Assembly (NCBI GenBank): GCA_032358165.1
Contig: JAALGY010000043.1
Span: 434,001-498,000, forward strand
DNA: 64,000 nt
From: Diplosphaera chodatii
Taxonomy: Eukaryota > Chlorophyta > Trebouxiophyceae > Prasiolales > Stichococcaceae
Direction: 5' to 3'
In this document: in pieces, positions 46,201-58,100 of the stretch
Position numbering within the stretch: the stretch's first letter is position 1
Layout of the letters: each line of letters starts with the position of its first letter
Position numbers and translations under genes: made by a program
Notes under the pieces: model-generated
Seen by the model: the letters and a program-made list of their open reading frames with translations, nothing else
What the model was told of the DNA's origin: nothing
The model's database searches: none

Positions 46201-48176
46201 GGGGTTCTTGCATCGCTGGCGCGGCGCACGTCGCTCGCGCTGCCGCTGCGGCTGCAGGCGCTCGCCACAGGCGTCCACATCAGCAGGTGCTGGCGCTGGC
46301 ATCTGGTTGCGGGCTGCCCCCCAGATGGGTCGCATCAATAAAGCAGAGAGCTGGTTGTACGAACCCTAGTTTCCGAGCCCCTAGGTGGCACCATCGCAAT
46401 GCGCTCCTGTGCATGAGCAATAGTCAAGTGGCTGTCCCTTGTGACCCTGCAGGCTTCAGCAGGACACGCTCGCGGACCAGCACAGCTTCTTGGACGATCT
46501 GTGCAGCCTAGCAAGTGACGCATCACTATCGCCGCTGCTGCAGGTGGGGATCGGACACCAAATTGTCCACTTGGTTGCACTGAGTGAGAGCAGGATGTGG
46601 TGCAGCTCTCATTGAGTCTTGCTGCAGGCATGCAGATGGTTGAAAGGGTGGTTCTATTGTGCCGGACTGCAGGGTGGTGACGCTGGTGGTGATGCTGGCA
46701 TCTTTGCCAATGCGGCAACGCTGGCAACCCAGCAGCCCCAGGCGACGGCACTCCTTGTCAGAGCAGCGCAGGTGCCAGTCATATGCTGGGCCCTACACCT
46801 TGTTCAAGGCTCACTTCTGCTGTGATGACTACCATGCGATGGTAGCCATACATGGCACTGTGTCTGGCAATACAGTGGGCAGGTCATGCTCAGCTTGGCC
46901 GCAAGCCATCACCTGCATGGCTATCGCTTGCCGGGTGATACCACAGCGTGACGCGTCATCTCCTGGCAGGACATGCTGTGTGCTGGCGGCCGGCTGCTGG
47001 ACGCACGGCGAGCCGCAACGGCCGCCAAGGCGGTCGGGCTGTCTGCCGTCCATGCAGACAGCGGTACAGCCCTCGGGCTGCTGACCGTGCTCGGCAGGCT
47101 GCTGTCCCGGCAGCCGCGGCTGGCCGCCATGCTGGAGCATGAGCCCGGCACCCCCTCAGGTGCCATGTGATCCCATCGCCATCCTCTGGGTTGCCGTCCT
47201 CTGGGTCCTCACACCGTGTCATCCAGCAGTGTGGACCCTCTTTCAAGCTCACGTGATTCGTCTTTGTTGCGAAGAAGCGTAGATGCAGCAGTCGCCTTCA
47301 GCCTTTGATGCGAAGGAAGCGTAGATGCAGCAGTCACTCAGTGCTTGTCTGCCACTAGCACTGGTTCGCTACGCGCCATCGTCCACAGCTGACGTTGCCA
47401 ACGACCTGCCCGCAGCGACGCCGACGCATGCAGAGCTGGAGCCGCTGTTTGCCGCCTCCGCATCTGCTGGCGTCCTGTGGGAGCTGGTGCTGCTGCAGCA
47501 GCACTACCACCCCGATGTGGCCGCCAAGGCCAAATCGGTCGCTCAGCGCTCCAGTGCAGGTAGCCGTTTTGGTGAATGTATATATGTCTGTGGGCAGGGA
47601 AGCGCGGAGTCCTGAGTCCGCGCCCGTGTAAGAACAAACAGCCTACACACACATGTGATATTGAGGCGTACTCAAAAGCACGACGTGGCTGAGTACGGCA
47701 TGTTTGTGCAGACGCTGCTGCTGATGCGACGGCGTTTGCAGCGAGCTACAGTGTGGCGCAAGGCGCGTTCAGGCCCACGCCTTCGCAGCCAGCGGCCCGC
47801 CGCAAGGGTGGCCCGTCGAAGCGGGCAGCAGCTGCGGCGGCACGCATGACCCCAGCATTCAGCGAAGCGACAGGTGCATGCTTCTGTGGGTCAGTGTTCT
47901 AGGACTGGGTGGCCTCTATGCGTTATACCTCAATGCCCACAGCCTGGTGGCATGCAACATCTCCACGGTGGTTCGTCTTGCACTGCAGGTAGCGAAGCAG
48001 ATGGCACATTTGCTGACGAGCTGTTGACGGCAGCACTGAAGAGTGTATATCGGGCACCGGCCAACGGCACGAGAGCACGCGCTATGCAGCTGCGGCTGCT
48101 GCGGCTGTTGCGGCTGCAGCTCACTGAGCTCAAGCGACATCTCAGGACCGAAGAGCAGTTATTGCTCCCTGCATAG
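42573..48176 (+). CDS. NOC3: Nucleolar complex protein 3 (NOC3) homologue
   Basis: A long gene with about 18 exons from ATG 42573 to a TAG at 48174-48176. The N-terminus is basic with a ten-Gly run, then an acidic stretch (EKEDSEDEEVDEDDLDFVRR), a nine-Gln run, and VKGPDGMLMYERTTKRA. The conserved core includes FAQEFQDAEERREELKQQ (44.03 kb), MLSLLAVFRDVLPGYRIRLP with KELAMPVSKDVKRTRDYE (44.4-44.55 kb), RPDFNCASELLQAVVP, LSCLYGMDIRDAELASLERK, KERKSLVLEALFEVLFRVLK, LEGVRRFGHHLSIDYFADL and ELEPLFAASASAGVLWELVL. These match NOC3/NOC3L, a nucleolar factor needed for 60S ribosome maturation and, in yeast, for pre-replication-complex loading. The C-terminus (AMQLRLLRLLRLQLTELKRH) is helical. Inner exon ends are not all assigned. 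Confidence 0.88.
42657..42686 (+). repeat. (GGC)10 trinucleotide repeat coding for poly-Gly in NOC3
   Basis: Ten perfect GGC codons give a ten-Gly run in the basic N-terminal region of the NOC3 homologue. Pure repeats of this kind commonly vary in length between strains. Confidence 0.95.
43221..43247 (+). repeat. (CAG)9 trinucleotide repeat coding for poly-Gln in NOC3
   Basis: Nine uninterrupted CAG codons encode a poly-Gln run followed by Lys-Gln and an acidic segment, within the N-terminal low-complexity part of the NOC3 homologue. Confidence 0.95.
47263..47335. repeat. Imperfect tandem duplication (41-bp period) in a NOC3 intron
   Basis: The block at 47263-47293 ending GCGTAGATGCAGCAGTC recurs at 47304-47335 with one inserted base and one substitution. 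It lies just upstream of the exon encoding ADVANDLPAATPTHAELEPL, so it duplicates a stretch containing potential branch-point or acceptor-like sequence. Confidence 0.75.
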
Positions 48177-48577
48177 CAGTAGTTCGGTGGTGGGTATTTT
48201 GGGCGTATCGCCACCGTATCAGGATACGTTTGCAGCTGGGATGAAGCTGAGGTCACTCGACTCGAAGCACATCAGATTGTTTGAGCTGTCACTGCCAACC
48301 CTGCAACAGCATTACCCGTCAATCACAGACGCACGGACCAGCAACGCGGCATAGTAATAGTGGTGCATTGCTGTCGTCGTCCTCCCATCGTTTTGGCCCC
48401 TCTGTCACACTCGCTTCTCAAGCGTAACGAACTCATTTGAGGCAGCAACTGGCTGCAAGTCTGTTCCGCTTCGCTTTGTCGACAGCGCGGTGGCATCTGC
48501 TGTCGCACAGTTTGATCCCCGGCTTCAAGCCCTGGAAAGCGCAATATTGCGCCGCCGCTGTGGTGCCTGCATTCCTC
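48177..48577. other. Intergenic region between NOC3 and the NCA1-like gene
   Basis: About 400 bp between two genes on the same strand. It should contain the NOC3 3' end and the promoter and leader of the next gene. An open frame continues upstream of the next gene's ATG but has no upstream ATG near its beginning, so it is probably leader sequence. Confidence 0.45.
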
Positions 48578-50848
48578 ATGGCGGCCGAGCAGGCACCTGA
48601 ACCGCAGCCCTCCGGCTGCCCCATGCACAGGAGCCATGATACTGCGGACGCATGCCCTGCGCACAGCTCTCAGCCAGCTGCAGCGACTGACGCCAGTGGC
48701 GCTGTGCCACAAGTCGCGTCTGCGCAGTCGGGCCAGCAAATGGGACAGCCGCAGCCGCAGGAGCTGCAGCCGGACGCAGAGGCGAAGCCCATGAAGTGCC
48801 CCCTGGGCTTTGGCAGCGACAACACCGCCAAATTGGATCCGCTCAACTGCGTGCTCTGCCGCAGCCTGTACCATGAGGTGAGAAATCTGCAGACAACTCA
48901 CCATGCAGTCGGCATCCGGAAACCGCAGGCAAATTTCGTTCTTATGAACGACTGCATTTTACTTCGACATCCTGAGGCCGGCTGCGCATGCTGACGGTGT
49001 CCTGCTGTCGTGACAGGCGGTCTCAACGGTGTGCGGGCACCGCTTCTGCCGCTTCTGCATCACACCCTTCCGCGACTGCCCGCTGTGCGGCGCCGACTGC
49101 CAGCCGCTGTCGGATGACGCTGAAATGCAAGGTGCGATGTTTTGCATCTTTGAGACTGACACCTGGGTGCTGCCGTGCACATGGTGCCGCATGCTACGTC
49201 TGCCGCCGCAGCAGCAGACGGTTCTGTACGGTTACCATGGCTGCCAAGCCGACTGCGGAGCTCACACCCTGCTGCCTAGCACTGCAGACACGGTGGACAA
49301 GTACATCGCCGTGCACAGCCGCGACCACAAGCTGACGTCCGGCGGCAAGGCGGCCCCGCAGGCCGAGGTATGGGGCGCTGCTGCGTGCCTGGCTGCATCC
49401 ACACCGTGACACACGTGGTGGCAGTTCCACGGCTTGATCGGCTTTCCGTTGGCCCTGCGTCTGAGTATTGATGGTTACACGACCGTTGTGGCTGAGGCAA
49501 GCCAACGCGCTCAACAGGAGAAGGTGGTGCAGCACCCGGCGGCGGCCAGGGCGTCCTTCTTCCTGCAGATCGGGCTGCGCTCCATTGCCGGTGGCAACCC
49601 AGCCGCCGCTCTTGACCGTCTGCAGGTGCCGCCTCCCGCTGCAGAACCTCAATTTTATGCAGGTTCCTGTTGTGGCGTGTTGCCATTATTTATTTCCACC
49701 TGTGGCGTGTGCCATCCTCCACTCTGCACGATGTACAGCACCCTGAGCCCATGGTTGCATGCCATCTGATTCCAGGCTCCTTTCACTACATAGACAAGCA
49801 CTGCTTCAACATATCTCGCAGAATCATCTGTCAGCGATTTGCATGGTGGCGACCATGGCCATCCGAATGCAGGCCTGCGAGGCAGCGCTGCTCGAACAGC
49901 GGTCCGAGGATGCGGGAAGTGCAGCACTTGGTACACAGCTGGGGGCGGTGTGCGGGTCACAGGTGCTTCGACCAGCATCACACAGCTGCCAGTGTGCGAC
50001 TAGTGCATCATCGCCACAACGCATCATACACTTTAAAGCCAGCAGGAACCTGGCTGCTCATTATGATACATCGCCTGCGCCTTGCGGTGCAACAGGGTGA
50101 CGCGCTGCAACAGCTGAAACGGCCAGGTGATGCAGCGGGGCGGTATCAGCAGGCCGTCGAGCACTTCCAGTCCAACAGTGCTGCACGAAGTCGCGAGGTG
50201 GGCAGCAACCGTCGCCAGGGAAACGACACTTGCCACGATGGATGGTGCTGTGCGATGAATGGTCAACAATGTTTCGCATTGAGACCACCTCTTCAGCAGG
50301 ACCTCGTGCGCAGCGGGGGCAAGTGAAGTCAAGGTTTGTAACGATCGCTTCCTCTGCGCCTGCAGGCGCAGCACGCCCTGTCGGTGTGCCACAACAAGCT
50401 GGGCGATCTGCGATACATGCAAGGCGACCTGCCTGCTGCCCGTGGCCAGTACGACGCGGCGCTCGCACTCCGGCGGGCACTGTGCGAGGCCCATGATGGC
50501 AGCGGCACACCTCTGCCGGCACAGCAGGTGCCAAGCTGCTAGCCTTCGACTTTGATTGCGCTGTAGTCTTACTCTTCTCCTGTTTCCGCTTTTGTGCCTC
50601 TATGCACCCTGCGGCAGAGTAAAGGTCTGACGCCTCAAACCTGCATGGTTGAGCAGGTGGATCTGGCCGCCGCGCTCATCAAGGTTGCAGACATCAATGG
50701 AGCTCTGGGGGATGCCGCAGCGGCTCAGGCGCACGTTGCTGACGCCAGGGACATCACAGCGTCGCTGCAGGAAGCAGAGCTGGACGCCAGTGTTGAGCGC
50801 AAGCTGGCAGGCGTCAAGGCGTACCTCGAGACTTCTGCCAAAGCTTGA
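48578..50848 (+). CDS. NCA1: NCA1-like RING finger/TPR protein (catalase chaperone type)
   Basis: Eight exons close in frame to 382 residues: 48578-48877, 49017-49131, 49288-49367, 49518-49625, 49873-49962, 50096-50197, 50366-50527 and 50657-50848. Arabidopsis NCA1 is about the same size. After a ~70-residue Gln/Pro/Ala-rich leader comes CPLGFGSDNTAKLDPLNCVL, then a C3HC4-type RING (CVLC, CGHRFCRFC, CPLCGADC). TPR-like helical repeats follow (AGRYQQAVEHFQ; NKLGDLRYMQGDLPAARGQY; VDLAAALIKVADINGALGDA). NCA1 in plants binds catalase and is needed for its folding and activity, so the likely role is in peroxisomal hydrogen-peroxide removal. The leader contains extra Cys and His residues (GCPMHRSHD; ACPAHSS) outside the RING. 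The assignment rests on domain order and on motifs flanking the RING. Confidence 0.85.
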
Positions 50849-51145
50849 GGGGCTTGTTATTTGTGGACGCACAGTAGGAGCTCATGTGCATGGCCCAATA
50901 CTGATCCATGCTATGACTTGACGGATGGGACACACGGTGAAGAAGAGCTTTGAGAGCCAGTCGTTGACATCCTTTACATACAACCCACAGCCTCCTCGTA
51001 CGTTTGGCTCCTGAAAAACTTGCTGTCCTATTAACAAGCAATTCCACAGTCCTCGGCAAACCCAGCACAAAAGATCTGCTAGGCAGAATAATGACATCTC
51101 GAGAACTAGAAAGAACGATTGGTGTGGAGCCATCACAGCAAGAAT

Positions 51146-52635
51146 CTAGCCCAGAGCTGGGATCAGGAGGCTCTGGCGCCAGCTGCCCTCACAATGCTGC
51201 CTGGCGATATCTGCCTGGCAACTGCGAGCTGCGGGGGGACTGCCACTGCAGGCTGGAGCGTGGACGCTGCCAATCATCGTGGGTCCTGCCGCTGCAGCTT
51301 CGCCTGCTGGTGGCAGCTGCCCCTGCTGCAGGCGAGCCCGCTCTAGCCGCGCACCCATGACCTGCCCAATGATGGCGCACGCAATCGTCCACGCGATCGC
51401 CCACTTCGGCATCACCACTGCCTGTACATCAGGAGCAGCATGTCAATTGTCACACGCAATGATAACATGGCTAGCATATTCAGTTGCTGGTAGTCATGAT
51501 AACTAGTGGTACATGCCACAGTGGAGGGTTGATTGTGAACCTAGGCCTGCGCTAGAGTGCAGGCAGACCAAAGTAAGACGAACCTTGCGGAGCATGGCGA
51601 TGAAGGGGATCGTGGCATGCACCGCCAGGAACCATTCGGGGCTGAACTTGCGCACGTGCACACGCATGGCGCCTGACGGCGCATTGGCAAAGCCTGCAGT
51701 GCAGGAACGCATGCAGCTCAGGCAGCTGACGTTTGATCCTATGTGGTAGACGTGCCACAGCTGCCACCTAGATGAATTTTATGGTTGCACGGCCTTGGTA
51801 CGGGGCACAAGGCGCTTGCACGTCAGCGACAGGAAATTTGCATACCTGTGAAGGCGCCCATGGCCAGCAGCTTGATCGGCAGGGCCTGCGGACGCAGCAC
51901 CCTGACGGGCTTCAGGCGCGCCACCGCAGCACGCGCCGCCACCACTGCCGCCGGGCACTTCAGCTCCTGGGTGGCGCCGAACGCGAGCAGGCTGCTGATC
52001 TTCTTCGCAAAGTTGCTGTTGCTGAAGCCGTTGCCAGAGCGGAAGCGGCCGCCGCTGCGCAGCTTGTGGCCGCTGAATCGGCTGCCGCTGCGAAGGGTCC
52101 CGCTGCCACGGAACCGGCTGCCGCCCCCAGCACGGCTGCCTGCCTGCGTGCCGCCGGCAGTGTCGCCCGTGCCCGGCTGTCGCTGATGCTGCCGCCGCCG
52201 CCGGTCTCGTTGCTGCCGAGGCTTGCGCCGCGCCCACCAATCACCCACCCCGGACTGCAGCAAGCAAAGCAGCGGTCGACAAGGTGTGAGCACCGTACAT
52301 GGATTGTCAGCGAAATAGCGGCTCATAAAGCCACGGGCTGCCTCACAAGCTGGTGACGAAGACACTACAGCATAGTAGGCATCACTGGTGTACTCATAGG
52401 ACGACACACCCACCGGCAGCCCGAAGGACAGGCTCAGCGACGCCATTGGCGAGCCCGCAAAGGGGCTGGGCTGCTGCACTGAACGCCTGGTGGCAGTCTC
52501 GAGTCGGACCGCCGCTGGCGAGGCAGCGGTGGCGAAGGTTCTGCTGGCAGGATGTGGACCAGCCGAGGCAGCGTGAAACGGGCAGCCCTTGCCTGTGCAA
52601 CAGACAAACCGTTGTATTGGCATGAATGACAACAT
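51146..52635 (-). CDS. Predicted organelle membrane protein, unknown
   Basis: The central part is a basic, Ser/Arg/Gly-rich stretch (52.25-52.05 kb). It leads into ATQELKCPAAVVAARAAVAR and KPVRVLRPQALPIKLLAMGA (52.0-51.85 kb), which ends at a GTATGC donor. The next exon gives GFANAPSGAMRVHVRKFSPE and WFLAVHATIPFIAMLRK (51.7-51.6 kb). The last gives VMPKWAIAWTIACAIIGQVM and GARLERARLQ (51.4-51.35 kb). The last two exons carry two membrane segments, and a basic N-terminus would suit plastid or mitochondrial import. This looks like a conserved plant/algal protein but I cannot name it. The start is uncertain: an ATG at 52635 is in frame, and an upstream ATG at 52862 (with a GTGCGT donor) could give an alternative first exon. 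Confidence 0.55.
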
Positions 52636-53267
52636 GAGCAGTCCCCAGAGCTACCTTGGATGAACGTCAATGTCAACCCATGATCGACGCATCAGCAGCG
52701 GCCACGCACCTGACGACAGGATGCCTGACCGCAGCGGCACGACGCCCGCCGGACCATGGAACAACTCGAACGTTGCGGCAAAGTCGCACGCATCCTCTCG
52801 CAGCACGGGGCCAGCTGAAGCGCCAACAGGCACCGTGGGCCGGCAGGCGATGTGTGCAGCATACTTCTCACCCTCGCGCTGCGCCACCTCTCGCAGGAAC
52901 GGACAACGCTGTAACTGCTGCATGTTGGCAAAAAGGGGAATTGTTGGGGCAACAAGCTGCAGAATTGTGGTTGACAATCGCGTCACCCCTCGGACATGTG
53001 TGACGACACCCTCAAATTGATGCCGACCCCCAGATTCAATTCTGACAATTCGGAACCGATTCAAATTACAGTCACACGATCACAGCGACATGACCAACCG
53101 GCCTGCATGCATGCATTCTGCTCACTCTTCATACGTCACCATGTCGCAACCGTCGGATGACGCAGCTTTGTGAGACTGCAAGTGCAACTATGTCGCAACG
53201 CTCACACATGTCTGCGCAAAGTGAATGACCCCGCAGCGCTGCTCGGGGGCAAACCTCTCAGATCGCC

Positions 53268-54448
53268 ATGGTGGCGCCAGCGCTGCTGTGCGGCAGTCTC
53301 ATGGGCAGCCTCCCCGTGGTTACAGTCGTCTCCTTCTTCGCCGCGACGGTGTTCAAAAACACCAAGCAAGAGGAGGAGCCGCGGCCTGCCCTGCAGCACC
53401 CGACGCTGGAGGAGGCTGCACCTTTCCTGTTGTTCCTATTCCTGCTGGCGATCGACGTGATCATGCGCGTCACGCATGATAGACAGGTATGCTGCATGCT
53501 CGCATATTTATGGTTCACCCCGCCATGCCGAAGGGGCGTCATGCACTGCAATTCGAAACCCAGGCGTGCTGCACAGCTCACAGGCGAACAGATACACCAG
53601 TATCAGATCAGTGCTGCAGGCAGCGCTGCTGAACCAAGAGCGGCAGGAAGCTCTGGAGGATGCCAAACGCTGCAGAGGTGACCATGCTGCCATCAACTAT
53701 GATGTTGACGCTATGCATTGTGGCCTGCCTTCAGCCGTGCTGCCGATGATCTGAAGCTTTGTCGCACCGTTTCAAGACTAGCATCTCTGTACGTGCAGCG
53801 GAGGCAAAGCCGCTGGAGACGCCAGACAGCTTTGCCCAGGCAGCCAAGCTGCAGCGGAAGGCGCTCATGCGGGAGAAGCACGCGCAGCAGCTGGCCGATC
53901 TGAAGGTATCTGTCTGCGCCGCATTCGTCGACACGTGTCGTGTTTCGTACCAACAGCAGAGGTTCCGAGGCTCCGTGAGCTGGTCAACTGCTGCAGTCTG
54001 GGCAGCATTCTCAGGCATTCCGCTCCTTCACGCGGCGCAGGCCAAGCATGGCAAGGACATCGTCTATCGTTTCCTGCGCTTTGCGCACACTGCAGCAGCA
54101 CTGTCCTTCGTGGCGTGGTGGTGGAGCCGGCCAGCAGTGACAGGCGAGGACCGTGTCTGCATTGTTTTCTTGAGTTCCCGTGACCATGCAAGCAATCCCG
54201 GGATAGTGTGCCGAAGGGGTTTTCTGCTTGGCGGTGCAGGCGTGCAGCAGCGGCTGCTGTGGCCCATGGACGACGCGCTGTCGCTGCTGCCAGGCAGGGG
54301 TCTATTCAGCAGGGGGTCCAGCGGGGGGTATGGCGGCGCCGCCGCTGGCGCCATCAGCGCGCCCGCCTGGGCGTGGATCTGCCTGGCGGCCAGCGCCCGG
54401 GTGGCCGGCATGCTGCAGGCCTTTGTGCCCTCGCCAAAGCTGTACTGA
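53268..54448 (+). CDS. GET1: GET1/WRB-like tail-anchored protein insertion receptor
   Basis: Five exons close in frame to 226 residues: 53268-53486, 53620-53677, 53799-53905, 54041-54136 and 54248-54448. The N-terminus has a membrane helix (GSLPVVTVVSFFAATVF) and a second one (APFLLFLFLLAIDVIM). A cytosolic coiled coil follows with the family hallmark ETPDSFAQAAKLQRKALMRE (residues ~100-120), then two C-terminal hydrophobic segments (AHTAAALSFVAWWW; AISAPAWAWICLAASARVAG). GET1/WRB proteins anchor the receptor that takes tail-anchored proteins from the GET3 ATPase into the ER membrane; the coiled coil between membrane segments binds GET3. Having two hydrophobic stretches before the coiled coil is a little unusual; the first could be a cleavable signal. 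Confidence 0.78.
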
Positions 54449-55105
54449 CCGGGGACATTGTTACGTCAGGGCTGGCCGGTGTGTCTTGGGTGTGTTCTGT
54501 TGTGTTTTTGAGGTGCGGTGTGTCACAGCGAGAGCGGACTGTGGCTGCCCCGAGCAGGTCTTGGCAGTTTGGCTGCAAGGCTTGGCGTTATCAAAGGGCA
54601 GAGATATGAATGTTGAGGCACCCAGTTGTTGGCTTGTTCGGATAGAGCTATGATTTCTGACGAAGATCGTCACAGCAGCTAGGCATGAGAGTATGGCTAC
54701 CTCATCTACCCCACTGGCACTCAGCTTACTGACGGATCCTACGGCTATCCACCCGCTGTGCCTGACATCGACTGCAAAACAAAGATCACCAGAGTATTCA
54801 CCTTCTGCTGCATGAAGGTCAAGGCATGTCAGTACTGCATACAGCCTGTGCCTGGCCAGAACTACGCCTCAGTCGGCCAATTGTGGCATCAGTCCGAAGA
54901 CACCCTGCAGCCGTCGATCTGCACTCAAGTCCTGCTCTTATATGCCTAGAGCTCCGACCTGCCGTAGCTACCCCTTGCAGACTCGTACTGACCCCACCTG
55001 ACGCCTACAGCCACTGTCGCCCAGCTGTCGCCTCGAGCCGCCTCTCGAAAACAGCCGCCTCTCGAAAACAGTATGCCTATGCAGCTGCGGCCCGCACACG
55101 TCGCC
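54449..55105. other. Convergent 3' region between GET1-like and coiled-coil genes
   Basis: A 657-bp interval between two stop codons with no exon I can support. It contains a perfect short tandem duplication at 55037-55070. Confidence 0.45.
55037..55070. repeat. Perfect 17-bp tandem duplication
   Basis: GCCGCCTCTCGAAAACA occurs twice head to tail (55037-55053 and 55054-55070), just downstream of the stop codon of the minus-strand coiled-coil gene, probably in its 3' untranslated region. It looks like a recent replication slippage. Confidence 0.9.
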
Positions 55106-58100
55106 TCAGCTGCCCAGTGGGCGGCCCCATGCCCCGAGCCCCGTCAGCGCGGCACGCGCTGATGCCGACGCGGCCTCCACCGCCGAGCCGCTGCCGTTGC
55201 TGGTGACGCGCTTCGCGGGCTCGACTGTGACCTTGTCCGCCGGCGAGATGCCCCTCTCAGCCGCCGCCGCCTGCGGTGCTGGCGCGGCTGCCTCGGTTGC
55301 CGCCGGCATTGGCACCCCCGCCACAGACGTCGCAGCAGGGGCTTGGGTGGGATTGCCGTGTGGTGCTCTGGTGCCGTTGGCCAGCTTGGAGGTGCCGGCG
55401 GGGCGGTCGCGGCGGCCCGGGCGCGGAGGCCGCTGCTGCTGGGAGCCGCCCGCATCCATAGCAGCCAGCCGGGCCGACAGCACCGACAGCGCGTCGCCGT
55501 TGGTGGCAGCGGCTGGCGGCAGGACGGGAGCAGATGAGGAGCGCTCCACAGTCGTCGCCAGCGGGCCCCCTGCAGCGTCCTCCAGCAGTGCTGCAACCTC
55601 TGCAGCAGTGCGTCTGCGCTGCGGCTGCTTCTGGGCATCACCACGGGCAGCCGCGGTGATGGCTGCGTGAGCGGCCGCTGCAGCAGTCGCAGAGGCTTTG
55701 ACGGCATCGACTGCAGCTGATGATTCCGCAGGCGGCATCGCCTCCAGGGCTGCTGCGTGCTTGGGCAGTGCCGCCGCCGCAGCTGCTGCAGCAGAGGCCA
55801 CCTGGTCGGCTGCTGCGACTGTCTCCTGCAATGTGCAGCAGGCATCATCAGCAACAGAGCTGCCAGCAGAGATGAACAGTCAGCAAGGCGTTGAAAGGCA
55901 TGAACCCGCGGCAAGGACAGAGGGTGTGCCACCAGAGATGCTAAAGCTAGCGCACCGTGAGGGTGCGCTGCAGGGTGGCTTGCAGCCTCTGGTTGGCGGC
56001 CTCCTTGTCGGCCAGCCCCAGCTGCGTGAGCTCCTGCCCCTGCCGCCGCACCCGCTGCAGCCGCTCCGCCGCGGACTGGGCTCGTCCCTCAAGCTGCAGC
56101 AAGGCAGCAGTGCATGTCGTGTTCGATGTACCTCTGTTCTCAGCGTTGACCTCATCAGCAAGTGTCCATTGATGCCAGTTGCCTATGGAGCAAGCACATG
56201 ACTGCCGCGAGGCAGCTGCTCAGCACTGTCTGCCACATCACATGACAGCCACGGCGTGCACGCGCCTCCTTGAGGTAGGCCGCGTCCGCCTCCAGGGACG
56301 CCTGCAGGGCTGTCAAGTACTGCACTGCGGCGTCGCACGTGCCATCGGCAGCGGGGACCCGTGTTGCTGCCTCACTGTCACCTGCGCCATTCAACAGCGC
56401 TGCCAGCTCGCGTGCGGCTGCCAGCTGGCGCTCTGCCAGTGCTGCGTCGGCATCCACAGCAGCCTTGGCGCCCGCCTTGCTGCTGCCCTTGCCGTTCGTA
56501 GGCTGGTCAAGGACAGGCGCGTACTGCGCCCGCAGCCCGGCCCGCTGTGCAGCGAGCGCTTCCTGCTGCCGGCGCACTGCAGCCAGCTGCGCCTGCAGCG
56601 CCGCAGCGCGCGCCTCCAGGTCGGCCGCCTGGGCTGCAAGGCCAGCTTCTTCTGCCTTGAAGGCATCCAGGGCTGCACTGCGCTGTGTGCTGCCAGAGTG
56701 CCCGCCAGACGTCATGAGCTGCAGAGCCCGCACTCGCTGCTCAGTGAACGCGACGAGGGCAGTTGTGCTGGCTGCTGCAGTCGCCGCTGCTGCTGAGGCC
56801 CCCTGACCAGTGCTGCCACCTGCAAGCTGACGTTCCGCCACTGACAGCACCCGACGGCATGCAGCAGCAGCATCCTTTGGCGCCGTCGCGGTGTCAGCGG
56901 CCGCCTGTGCCGCTGCCAGTGCCGCCTGGGCATCCTTGCCCTGCTCGTTGCCCGCCATGGGCGCAAAGGCATCTGCCACGGCAGGCGCATCAAGGAGCGA
57001 TGCCAGAACCGCTGAAATGGCCTGCTGCGCATTTGCCAGCAGCCCTGCCGGCGGCTCCGAGCTGGTGCTCAGCAGCCCGCGCCAGTGCTCCACTGCATTT
57101 GCCACGCCGATGCTGCGGCTGGAGTCTAGCGGCGGTGAGGCCAGTCCGCTGAGCAGCGATTGCAGCGCCGAAGCGGCTGCATCACTGCTGGGCTCTGCCA
57201 GACTGCCCTGCACTGACAACTCCACCGCGCCGCTGCTGCGAAGCACCTGCAACAGTTCACACTTAAGGAATATATGGTGGACCTTCAAACGACAGGTGAG
57301 TGCTCAGATCAACAGGCAGCCAGTTGAGCAGATAGCAAGGTGTGCACCTGCTCGAAGCTGACGACGCGGCCGCCATCTCCAACATACTGGACACCGTTCC
57401 CCGCCTTCGCCTTCGCCAGCTGCGAACCGAGTCAGGAACACATCAGCTGGGGGTTCCATGGCGCATACATAGCGGCACCATGAGTTCCATGAAGCAGGCA
57501 CATACACTGTGGAGGCGCGCAGGTTGAGCCGACATGCTGTAAGCCTACACTGACCTGCTGCTGCCACTCCTGCCACAGGCGCAGCCGATCACTCCCGGAC
57601 ATGGACTGTGCAGCATGCTTCAGCAGCCCTGCTGCCTCCGACTGCGCAAGAAGGGCACTGGCAGCGTCTGCTGCAGTGCTTGCCGCTCTGGCGGCACGCG
57701 GGGCGCCTTTGCGACCAGCAGGCCTGAAGCCGTCGTCCAGCGGCTCTTCGACGTGCAGGCTCTGCTGTTGCTGCTCGGCGCTCTCTGCGATGCTGGCCGC
57801 GCTGTCCGCCAGCGATGGCGGCGCCTGCAAAGTTACAGGAGAAACACTAAACCAGGTCTTTCAGGCAAGCACAATCAACTGTTCATCCACTTTGCGGATC
57901 AGGAGCAAAGCAAAGAGCGACGAGATCTGCCTTTGTGAGAGTGTGGTACTGCTGAGTGTACTCATGACAGAACGTATGGCACATTGGCGACCCAACCCAG
58001 CTTGTCGGTGTGTACGGTGTCACCTGCTGGCCGTTCTGGCTGCTGGCGGCCGAGATCAGGTCCTCCACTGCCCGCTGAGCATCCTTTGCCTTGCCTTTGC

